Positions 35,458 through 45,654 of a stretch of DNA of 64,000 nt are shown piece after piece. Position numbers and translations under genes: made by a program. The stretch's first letter is position 1. Each line of letters starts with the position of its first letter. The DNA is from Naematelia aurantialba. Lineage: Eukaryota; Basidiomycota; Tremellomycetes; Tremellales; Naemateliaceae. The notes under the pieces are model-generated. The model did not search any database and was not told the DNA's origin. It saw nothing but the letters and a program-made list of their open reading frames with translations. The stretch lies in assembly GCA_021527695.1 (NCBI GenBank), contig JAKFAO010000001.1, forward strand, positions 2,356,001 to 2,420,000. Direction: 5' to 3'.

Positions 35458-37550
35458 ATGGTATACCCCTCTCCCGGTCTGATCACTCGACACTGTCAGT
35501 CGGTCGTTCGCATCGTCCGCCCCTGTCACCCCCGTCTCTACACTCCTAGCTCGAGCATAAACCGCCTCCAACATCTACGGGCGCACTCGTTCCATTCGTC
35601 GTACCGCACACTCGACACCCAGCCGCACACACTCGAGTCACAACCAGAATCACAACCGCATTCACAACAGCAACCACAAACACCGTCACAATCACAGTCA
35701 CAGTCGACCGAGATGGCGCCTGCCAACCCCGTCCTCACGCTCGAGAGCATCAACCCCGCGGTCCTCCACGTGCACTATGCGGTGCGTGGCGAGCTCGCTC
35801 TCAAGGCCGACGCCTACGCGCACCAGCTCGCCGCTCCGGGGGGCGCGCAGCCCCCCCTGCCCTTCACCCACGTCGTCACTGCGAATATCGGGAACCCCCA
35901 GCAACGGGGGCTGGACCAGGCGCCCATCACATTCTGGCGGCAGGTGGTCTCGCTCCTCGAGTACCCGGCCCTCATGACCACGCACCTCGAGGTGGCCAAG
36001 CAGATCTACCCGGCCGACGTGCTGGACCGCGCGCGGAGCCTGCACGCGGAGATTGGCAGTACGGGGGCGTACACGCACTCGAAAGGCGTGCTGGCGATCC
36101 GCAAGCGTGTTGCAAAGTTCATCGAGGGTGAGTCACCCGGGTTACTAACGAGTCACCGTCTCTTTCCAGTTCTCCCCCCGTAGTCCGTCAGGCGGCATGG
36201 CCTAGCCTAAAGGAGGGTAGCGAGGAGTGATAGTTGCTGATGCGCTGTGTAGAGCGCGACGGCTTCCCCGCCGACCCCGAATCCATCTTCCTCACGGCCG
36301 GCGCATCGTCGGGCGTCTCGTCTATCATGGCCATCGCGATGCGGAAAGACGAGGGCTGCATGATCCCGATCCCGCAGTACCCCCTGTACACCGCGACCCT
36401 CTCGTACCTCTCGGCGAAGGCGCTGCCGTACTACCTGATCGAGGAGGACGGCTGGGGCCTGAACCACGACACGCTCGTGGCGGCCATCTCCAAGGCCAAG
36501 GCGAGCGGCACCCGCGTCAAAGCGCTGGTCGTCATCAACCCCGGCAACCCGACCGGGGGGTGCCTGTCGCACGCGGCGATTGAGCAGATCATCCAGCTGT
36601 GCTACGAGGAGCGCATCCTCCTGCTCGCGGACGAGGTGTACCAGGCGAACATCTTCGACCCCGCGCACCGGCCGTTTGTGTCGTTCAAAAAGGCGCTCAA
36701 GAGCATGCCCGGCGCGATCGCCAGCGGCGTCGAGCTCGTCTCGTTCCACTCGATCTCAAAGGGCAACAGCGGCGAGTGCGGCCGCCGCGGAGGCTACTTT
36801 GAGTGCGTGAACATCGCCGACGACGTCATGGAGCAGATCTACAAGATGGCCAGCGTCAACCTGTGCCCTCCGGTATCGGGGCAGATCGGCGTCGACCTGC
36901 TCGTGTCGCCCCCGCGGCCGGGCTCAGAGTCGTACGACCTCTACCAGAAGGAGACCGCCCACACCCACTCGAACCTCGCACGGCGCAGCGCGTACATGGT
37001 CGAGCGGTTCAACAAGCTCCCACGCATGTCGTGCCAGCCCGCCGAGGGCGCCATGTACCTCTTCCCCTCGATCGACATGCCCCAGCGCGCGCTGGACGAG
37101 GCGAAGAAGAGGGGCAAGGAGGCGGACGTCATGTATGCCTTGGATTTGCTTGGTGCGTCACTCTCCGTCTCAATTGCACACTTGCATACTTGGCTGGCAC
37201 ACTTGGCTTGCACACTTGACTTGCAACTTGACTTGCACACTTGACGTTTATTCCACATCTCACATGTCCACGGCTACACCATGACATGAACACCATCCAC
37301 ATCTCACACCCCATTCTCCATCGTCATATGCTCACCCCACGGTTTCATCTGGATCAGACTCGCACCTCTACACGCCAACGCTACGCTAACACGCTCAGAC
37401 GCTACTGGTATCTGTGCCGTCGCGGGCAGCGGATTCGGGCAAGAACCAGGCACCTACCACCTCCGCGTGACGGCCCTGTGTCCCGGCGTGGAAGAGTATG
37501 TCGGCAAGATCGAAAAGTTCCACCGCGAGTTTATGGACAAGTACGCCTGA
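35458..37550 (+). CDS. ALT1: Alanine aminotransferase with N-terminal extension
   Basis: This PLP enzyme interconverts alanine and 2-oxoglutarate with pyruvate and glutamate. Exons are 35458-36127, 36253-37152 and 37399-37550, giving 573 residues from the first ATG. The catalytic core is complete: NIGNPQQRG, NPGNPTGG, LADEVYQ, the PLP-lysine block SFHSISKGNSGECGRRGGY, and the C-terminal GSGFGQEPGTYHLRV. The first 85 residues are Arg/Ser-rich with almost no acidic residues up to about residue 50 (a mitochondrial presequence type), then a Gln/Ser/Pro linker. An internal ATG at 35713 begins MAPANPVL, where cytosolic enzymes start. Two isoforms by alternative start are therefore possible. Confidence 0.95.
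37172..37245. repeat. GCACACTTG-type repeat in the last aminotransferase intron
   Basis: Six or so imperfect copies of TTGCACACTTG/ACTTGGCTGGC lie in tandem inside the 246-nt second intron. Confidence 0.85.
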
Positions 37551-37734
37551 GCGGCGTGCGCGACGCCGCAGTCCGAGCTCGGGCAGAGTGGCGGGCTGCC
37601 GGCGCGGAAGGTGGGAAGGGGGAGAAGGAGCCAGCGCCGGGACAGGACAGCGGGACCCCGGCGTGTCAGGCTGCGTGGCTCGTTATCTATCTCGATCTGG
37701 GCAGAATCACAGTGGACACGAGGCAGAGGATGGA

Positions 37735-37800
37735 GTACAGAGTACACAGGACAGAGTACACAGGACAGAGTACACAGGACAGAGAAGGCAGGACAGAGGG
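37735..37800. repeat. 14-bp t​andem repeat (ACAGAGTACACAGG)
   Basis: Three perfect copies of ACAGAGTACACAGG stand in tandem, with diverged GGACAGAG units on the right flank. They lie 3' of the aminotransferase stop. Confidence 0.9.
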
Positions 37801-38069
37801 CAGAGGAGCCGGCACACAGGAGTACGAGCAGCATACTCAACACGGTACGGAGCACGAGGTACAGCACGACGCCCACGATACGCAGCACACGGTCCGTAGT
37901 ACACTTCGATGTAGCATTGCACGTGATGCTACAACACCCATTTGTGACGCCCCCACCCATCGCGTTAGAGGCGAGGCACTGCGCCGTAGAGGTCGGTCAC
38001 CCAGACTCTGCTATTTCTGCTCTTGGGCAGACGAGTCACACTGAGACACCGACACGCCGACAACCGACA

Positions 38070-38117
38070 CACTGAGATATAAAACCACTGAGATATACAA
38101 CCACTGAGATATGAAAA
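38070..38117. repeat. CACTGAGATAT repeat
   Basis: Three copies of CACTGAGATATNNAA are spaced 17-18 bp apart between two convergent genes. Confidence 0.85.
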
Positions 38118-38246
38118 CACTCGGATATTCAAGCAGACCAAGCGACACGCTGGCCAAGTCAGACACAACGCTGCATCGGCAATCATACAGCTAGCCTCTA
38201 CGCTCTTGTTGACAGCTGACACCTCACCTGCCAGCCCAATCCACGC

Positions 38247-39221
38247 CTAGATGAGCAGCTTCTCAATCTCGTTCTGCAGGTCGTCAGCTTGCTCCCGGTT
38301 GTGTTCGGTTCGTCCTCGGCGCCCCTCTCCCCGACCTGCGCGCCTACGATTCTGACTTTGCACCTTCAGCCTTCCTGAGGGACTCGTCGAAGCCGCCCTC
38401 ACTGTTTCTCACGCCGCCTCTCCGCCCTCATGGACCCTAAAGGAATTTTGAGCGTCTCGATTCACGCGCCTCGTCGCCACAGATGCTAACTCTGACAAGG
38501 ACTTGGGAAGGATTTTGGGAAGGACTCTGGCATGGGCAGTCAAGACCTCTGACAAAGAATTGAAAGATCGACACGACTCGGAATGAATGTATACGCCTCT
38601 GGCGACTCTGAAACACACCCACCTTGACAGCTTGGATCTGGCTGTTGAGCTCCCTCGACTCGTTGGTCGTGATACTCGCCGCGATGACCGGGCGCGCGAC
38701 GCCGCACGCGCGGCCGAGCGCCGTCTTGCTCGGCAAGAACACGTACGGCACGTTCTTGTCCTCGCACAGCAGCGGCAGGTGCAGCACGATCGCGAGCGGC
38801 TCGACGTCGGCGGTGAGCACGATGAATTCGCAGATCCCGCGGTTGAGCGTCTTGGTCGCTTCGTTGGCGCCTTTCTTCACTTGCTTGTAGTGCGTCGCCT
38901 GCTGGATCAGGTCGAGGATCTGCACGGTCAGCCAGAGCACAGGCAAGGCATAGCCAGTCACGTCCCCATCCATACACCAGCTAACCCATATCGCAGCACG
39001 CCAAGCAACAGCACCAGCCCAAACCATACAGCATCACACGACGTCTTCCCCTGCACGAGCCGACGCTACACCAGAAACCCCGCTTCGACCGGTGCAGAGG
39101 CTCAAACAAAGACCCCGCTTCGACCGGTGCAGAGGCCACAGGACCACATCCAACGCCGACATACCGTGTTGGTCAATTGCGCATTTGCGAGCGGGAACGC
39201 CTTGTCGTTGATGGCAGCCAT
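38247..39221 (-). CDS. SNU13: SNU13 (15.5K), U4 snRNP and box C/D snoRNP core protein
   Basis: SNU13 is an L7Ae-family protein that binds the kink-turn of U4 snRNA and box C/D snoRNAs. Exons on the minus strand are 39221-39165, 38919-38623 and 38273-38247, all phase 0, giving 126 residues, the usual length. The RNA-binding core [14 protein letters not shown], the stretch [15 protein letters not shown], and [14 protein letters not shown] are nearly invariant in the family. The last exon codes only eight residues (NEIEKLLI). Introns of 245 and 349 nt are long for this window; the first contains a direct repeat. Confidence 0.97.
39077..39135. repeat. 24-bp direct repeat in the first SNU13 intron
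   Basis: Two identical copies (39077-39100 and 39112-39135) of a 24-bp sequence containing CGCTTCGACCGGTGCAGAGG, separated by 11 bp. Confidence 0.9.
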
Positions 39222-39809
39222 CTTCGGTCTTCAGTTGGTTGGGTTTGTTGGTGTGGGGTCGGGGTCGGTGTGGTCGTCGGGATTCTTTATGCAAATGTAG
39301 ATGCAAACACTTGGACTGGCGGATGGACGGATGGTCGAACAGGCAGTGGTAGAGGGTAGCGGTTGACCTCACACGAGTGGATCCCTGGTCTTTGTTTGCT
39401 GAGAAGAAGAAGAGAGAAGCAGGAGAAGGAGAAGAGGAGAGCGAGACGGGGAAAAAAATCGAGTGGAGGGCGGGATCAAATTTGCACTCTTCCCATTTGC
39501 TTCCGCCCTTTGGTTGTTCATACGCAGCATCAGTGAGCATCCTTGCAACCGCATGCTTCCATAGATCCATGTTGTCTCGAGCATATATGACAATTTTACC
39601 ATCTCCCTGCCTGTCCCCTGGGCCCCCTCTCTCAGCCCTCCTCAGCCCACAACCCCAATGCAACCTTAGCCGCACCTCTGGTCGAGACCTTTGACCACAC
39701 GTTTCGTCCAAGCCGTTGACCACTCCAAGCCGTTGACCACTCCAAGCCGTTGACCACACGTGTCGTCCAGGCCGTTGACCACGCTGTGCTACACCTCGGA
39801 CCACGCCGT
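39222..39809. other. Region between SNU13 start and alpha-COP 3' end
   Basis: No coding exon is supported. It includes the SNU13 promoter and, at 39690-39785, a CCGTTGACCAC repeat of about five copies that flanks the alpha-COP stop. Confidence 0.55.
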
Positions 39810-42800
39810 CTATACCTTGGACCGCAGCCCGCTGGCGGGGAGCCCAACCTGCGTGATGCCATCTACCACGCACACCGAGTTTTTGTATTCTGGCAAATAC
39901 CTTGCCCCAGTGTACGCCGCCACGACCGACGGCGAGCCGGCGTAGATCGGGCTGAGCGACGCTGCGCAGATATCAAACGACGTAAAGTGGTCGTAGGTGA
40001 TTTCGACCGCATCGCGAGGGTTCCGATCGCCCTGAGCCAGCACCGCACGCGCCTGTCATCCTTGTCAGCACGAGTGCATCACGCCGTAACCACCAGCTCA
40101 CCTGAGTCACCACCTTTGTATCACTCGGGTTACCATCGATCAATCTCCGCGCAAACGTCGCAGCAGTCGCGTGGTTACCTGCCTTGCTAAACACTCCCAT
40201 GGCTGACCGCAACGCCAGCTGAACATGTGCAGGCTGCAGCTTGCAATGTGTAAAGTACGCCGCCAGTTCGAGATTGCGTCCCACATTGTCCGGCTCGTCC
40301 ACCACGAGCTTGCGTCGAACCGTCTCTAGCGTCAAGCCAATGACGTATTCGCGACATGTCGTGACAAGCTCTTTAATCTGCACTCTGTCAATACTGACGC
40401 TTGAGGGAACATCAGGGCATCGCAAAGGCTCCCCCGGCGTAAACACCGCACATTCAAAAGACCATCACTCACCTCGTCTGCCTCAGAGTCCGTTGTCACG
40501 ACCACCAGCAGCAGCTTCTGCAGGATCGTGCGGAACGCTTGTAGAGCCTCGGCGAATTTACCACGCGAGAAGAATCGGTTCGCCTCTGCCAGCTCGGTCG
40601 CCTTCAGGTCGTCTAACGAGAACGCGATTGCAGGAAGAACATCCCGCAGCTCGGTGGTCTCAGGATTGCGGCGAACATTGAACTGAAGTGGCGGAAGGGA
40701 GGCGTTTAGGGGTACGTGGACGTGGGCGGAAGAGTAGGCAGTGAGGAACAATGTTTTAAGAGGTGCAAAGTTGGCCGCAGCAACTTGTCGATTGAGTAGC
40801 TACGACCTTTAGCAAGCTGCGCTTCAATTCGTGTGAACAGACCCACCTGCATTGCAGACTCAAATTGACCCGCCGCGGCATGATCCACCGCTAATGGCGA
40901 GTTCCGCGCCCACATGTCGTTCTCCGACACGCCAGCCGACACACCCTCAGATAGATCCGCCTCTCCACCTTCGGGTACCACATCCGCCACCTCTTCTTCT
41001 GGCGGCGCAATGACCTCTGCGTCCAAGTCCCAACCCTCATCCTCTTCTCCTTCAGCTACATCCTCCCCGTCCAGGGGCTCATCCGCCGCCCAGGCATCGA
41101 GCTGCTCGTCGCTGTCTGCCACACCATCCACGGCACCGATCGGCACATGCCCATCTGCGGCACCATTGGCCAACGCTCGGTCAAAGAAGCTGACACCGAG
41201 GTCTTTGATTGGCCAGCTGGATTCGGCTTGGTTCAATACAGCCGATGGAGGGGAAAGGGACGAGTGACCAGAGTTCTGAGGGGGAGGAGGGAGATCATCT
41301 TCGGTCATTCCAGCTTCTTCCAGGATGTCAAGTGCCGTGTCGTCCAAACCGTTGGTCTTTGCAGTGTAGTATGCGAGGGGGTCTGTACAGCGTTAATATC
41401 AAAAATCAAAGCGCATGAGTATCAAAATTCAAGGCAGTCGCGTGAGCTTACATTGACCAGTCTCACGGAGCACCGCTACTCGAGCCGCAACATCTCCCAG
41501 GTATAGCGAATTTTGGAACCTGGACATGGTGTCTCCCCGTTTCGTTGCAATGGTCTGCATCATGCCAAGCTTTTGCGTGTTGCCCGTGACGAGGTAGAGG
41601 AACGACAGCTTGTCAAAGTTCTTGGCCTTTTGGTATGCAGTTTCCACGATCTAATTGGGTGGTTAGCTCAGGCCGCACACTGACCACGGGACTCGCCTGA
41701 TGGTTGCCCTGCTTGAGAGCGGCAGTCCCGAGACGGGTCCAGACATCTTCCCTGTCCACGGCTCGTGCCATTTCAAGCGCCACTTGGAGGTTGCCACACT
41801 CGATGGCCAGATCGAATCGTGTTTGCTGGTCTTGGACGAAATGCAACGCAATCTCGGGGTACCCCTTCTTCTGCAGGTAGCCGATAATGCTCTGGCCGAC
41901 AAGGTTACTGTTCCGAATGATCTGCAACACCTCGTCGTAGTTCTTCCTGATCAGGGCAAGTTTGAAGCGGTACTCGGTTGGGTCGATGGTGATGGTGCGA
42001 GGTTTGGCGGTCCGGTCGAGACAGTGAACAACCTGACCTTTGACGCGAGTGAGGTAGACGGGCTGGTCGAGGGTCTTGATGATACCGTTGTCGCTGCGCA
42101 CATCAGCATGTTTTCAACCGAAAAGTAGGCATGCACTCACCCAGAAGGAAGAGCGTATTTGATGTGATTCAAAGTCGTATACACCAAGACGCCGCTGTCA
42201 TCCCATGCTGCCGATTTGATACGGATAGTCTCGTGGATCAGAGCAGACTGCGCGAGTGACTTGTTTGCAATAGTGATAGCTGCTCGTGTTAGCTGGCGAA
42301 GCTGGCGCACAAGATCTTAGCTCACTGTGTTTACTCAAGAGGGCCACACTGTTACCATCGGAACTCCAGACAACATATTTGACCGGTGGTGTGCTAATCT
42401 CGGCGAGGATCTTTGCCTGTTGGATATCGAAGAGCACCACCGATGTCGCGGCGGAGAGAAGGAGTGATGCCGTACCGCCATAAAAGATCTCGGTCGTCTG
42501 GACGGGACATTTCACAGTCTTTGTGATATTGTTCGACAGGTCGCGGATGTCGATATTCTGCAACTGTCAGCTGCATACTATCAACCTGAAGGCAACCCAC
42601 CTGTCCGGATTTGTCCAGCACTGCCAGCCGATTCCGCGCCACGAAGATCGCGCACGAGCCAGACCCTCTCTTTCCGTCCGATGGTACGTCCTTTCCATCG
42701 CCAGCTGCTGGACCGGTCGTTTTGGGCAAGGTGACCAATTCGTATTGTCCGTTGTCCGTTGTCTGTCATCACGTAAGTGCATGTACAATGGATGAACTGC

Positions 42801-44877
42801 AGACTCACAGAAGTGACGATAACAGCCCGCTCGGCAGGGTTGTAGCTCAATGTCCTTGGCTGGACCCACTGAGAGCCGAGCTTTCTGACGCTGCAGATGC
42901 CTTGGTTCTGTCCAGTCTGCAGATCGGCCATGCGAATGATCTTGTCCTTGACATAGAAGAGCTGGTTGCCGGACAGTGAAAAGGCCGGTCGTTCGCGCTC
43001 GAGCTTGAAGACAATCAGACCGTTGTCGTGTCCTGTTCTGTCAGTTTCCTTCTGTAGGTGATACAGCAGCTCAAGGTGTGGTGATGAGAAATCGGGGGGG
43101 ATATAATTCTGTAGACGGATTGTTACGGCAGGAAGAGTGATACAGCAGCAACAAGGTGGCGCGATGGCGTCGGGGACATATAATGGCGAGTCAACGCACC
43201 AGCAGCAAAGAGGTTCAATTCTGGATGGGCCGTCAACACCCAGAAGCGATCATGTTCTCTCCTGAACGTTTGCACGGCTGTCCGCTTGGTCATATCCCAC
43301 ACTCTGATGGTCTTGTCCTCGCTGGCGGACAAGATCAACTCGTGGCGGGGGTGGAAGAGGGTCATCGAGACGTTGTTGAAGTGGCCTCGGCAGCTGTCGA
43401 CCTCCCACGCCTTTGTCTCGGACATGCGCCAGAGCTTGATCTGCCTGTCGTCGCCGCACGACACGATGAGCGGGAGTGTGGGATGGAACGACGCCCAGTT
43501 GACGCCGCGATCATGGCCCTCGAGCACGTATTTCACGACGGCGTCCGTGTTGCCGAACAGATCGGCTTGACCTTGGTTTGCACGGGCCATCTGTTCTTCG
43601 AACGACATGGGTGCTTGGTGGGCTTGGTTCTTCTTGCGCAGGCCCGAGATGTCCCATACCCGGACCGTCAGGTCCATCGAAGCGGATACGACCAGGTCAT
43701 CCCATGGGTGGAACTGCGCGCACCTGTAGCGGTTGTCAGATATGAAATCGAACGCGGAAAGAAAGAGCGAGGCGGCGCCGGAGGAACTCTGTACGCACAT
43801 GATGTAGTGGTTGTGCCCTGTGAGGATGGCGATACAGGTCCGCGATTGCCAGTTCCAGATACGGATGGTCTGGTCATCGGACGCCGAGATGATCCAGGGA
43901 TATTCGCGGTGGAAAAAGACGGTCCGGACGTAGTCGAGATCTGGCACACGTTAACCGTCCGTCATTGCCTGTGGGCTCGGTTCGCGATCTCGAGTGAACT
44001 CACGTCCAGTCAGGGTAAACAGGCATTTCCGCTGCTTGTAATTCCACACTTTAATCTTGTAGTCGTCGCCGCCGGAACAAAAGATGGGTTGGGTGGGGTG
44101 GAAGCAAATCCCGCGGACTGGGCCTGCGTGGTATTAGCCAACGGGACAACGAGGCGACAGATTGAGTAGAGGAAGAGGGAGTAGATGAAGGGTATGAAGG
44201 TGAGAAGACAAGGACGACAGACCACCTGGAGAGCGAAGAGGGATGGTGAAGAGGTAAGGAAGGTAAGGAGGGAAAGCGGGGAGGGGGGTAGGAGGACCGA
44301 GAACGCACCGTCATGCTCGTCAAAGCGGTCGACCAACGTGCCCATCTGGTAATTCCACAATTGGATCGTACCATTGTGCAACGACGCAGCGAGGAGAGGT
44401 GTTTTGGGATCTACGCTTGTCAGCTTGTTCTCCCTTCACCGCCCTCGATTGCCCGGTATCGTGTCGGAGTGTCATGTGTCCTCCGTCTTAGTATCCTATG
44501 ACCTAGTGGCCTAGTGAGGATCCTAATGTACGAGGCGACACAACCTTCGACACGACCTGCGCTCTGACTCTGACACGAGTGGACGAATGGCTCGGAAAAG
44601 ACCCACGAAACGCAATACCCTTGACACGCGGGCTCTTGCTCTCAAACTGCAGCACGTTAGCTATCGCGTTCACTCCAGGGGTCCAGCGACGACACAACGC
44701 CAACAGAACGCCGACACAACGCGGCACCGATACCGATACCGACACAACCCCCATGCAACACCGACACAACGCAACACCGACACAACGCGAAGACACAACG
44801 CCAACGCAACGACGCCACAATACCGCTGCGACCACAGCCATGTCAGACGCATAACTGACCTTGGTGAGCATCTGCAT
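39810..44877 (-). CDS. COP1: Coatomer subunit alpha (alpha-COP)
   Basis: Alpha-COP is a cage subunit of the COPI coat; its WD40 domain recognises dilysine cargo for Golgi-to-ER retrieval. Sixteen exons, minus strand: 44877-44860, 44646-44607, 44410-44309, 44123-44004, 43940-43799, 43723-43200, 43032-42809, 42762-42601, 42557-42326, 42279-42141, 42093-41697, 41650-41452, 41382-40847, 40799-40473, 40377-40102 and 40052-39810, about 1226 residues. It opens [22 protein letters not shown] repeats such as [20 protein letters not shown] are unmistakable. The helical middle ([16 protein letters not shown]) and the C-terminal domain ending [14 protein letters not shown] match the family. The first intron uses a GTCAGT donor; the intron at 41651-41696 uses a GC donor (CAG|GCGAGT), fixed by the protein sequence GNHQIVE. 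Confidence 0.97.
44680..44825. repeat. CGACACAACGC-type minisatellite in the first alpha-COP intron
   Basis: Many imperfect copies of ACACCGACACAACGCA and related units occupy most of the 213-nt first intron (44647-44859). Confidence 0.9.
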
Positions 44878-45654
44878 CTTGCTCCGAGTCGCCTTGCGTG
44901 ACTGTCAATGTTCCAGTTGTGCCGCAGCGACGGGCGACGGGCGATGTCGACGATGAGCCACAAGCTACGAGCGACGAGTGACGAGTTATGAAGGCAATGC
45001 TACGAGTGACGAGTTATGAGGGCAATGCCACGATCGGCAAGAGGTGGTTCCCAGGCTGTCTGCAATATCGCCAACGTAGCCGGCGCCCAGTATTAGAGCC
45101 GAGTAGAGGAGAGTACAGCAGCCTCGACGAAGTTTCGAGAGACGCGCGGACCGCCGTTCTTCCAGACTGTCCTGCCCCTTGGATTCGCCAGAGCGCAAAG
45201 ACGTGTAGAGCTCCAGAGGTAGAGCCAGAGCCAGAACCAGAACCAAGTTTAACAGTGTATGACCACACCTCGACGTGTCGTGAGAGCTGGGACAAGAGCG
45301 CCACATTCCACGCGCCAAGCGGCATTATCTGCTTCCGCGTGTGTGGCGTGTGGCACCGCAGCGACAGCGTCGACATCGACGGCAGCAGCAGCAACAGCAT
45401 CTAGCGACTTCGTAGCGTTGTCTCTGCCATACATGCATGTGCTTCTTGGTCTTCATCTACGTACGTCTTTGGTACCTCTTATATCTGCCCTGTCTTGCAG
45501 AGCGCAACTCGTCGTCATATACTCCGCCTCTAATGCCTTTCCGTCCTTTTCGCAGCCCTCCCTCGCAACCCTCGCAGCCCTGGCCATTGCACTCCTCGCA
45601 GCTCTCTGAAAGCTCTAGGTATCCTCAACTCAGCACTTATCCCAGATCCGGTCC
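44878..45654. other. Alpha-COP promoter region and 3' flank of the RDEL repeat gene
   Basis: No exon is supported. A direct repeat of TGACGAGTTATGARGGCAAT lies at about 44978-45027. The open frames here are GC-rich shadows with no family resemblance. Confidence 0.5.

Larger units (their letters stand above)
37551..38246. other. Convergent intergenic region with minisatellites
   Basis: This separates the 3' ends of the aminotransferase and SNU13. No gene is supported; the repeats are listed separately. Confidence 0.55.

Noticed and set aside
37454..37960. Cys/Leu-rich minus-strand open frame 3' of the aminotransferase
   Set aside because: Derived from the 14-bp tandem repeat at 37735-37800; repetitive and antisense to the last aminotransferase exon.
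44579..44901. Thr/Gln/His-rich plus-strand frames at the alpha-COP 5' end
   Set aside because: They are translations of the intron minisatellite; the minus-strand exons on both sides are fixed by alpha-COP sequence.
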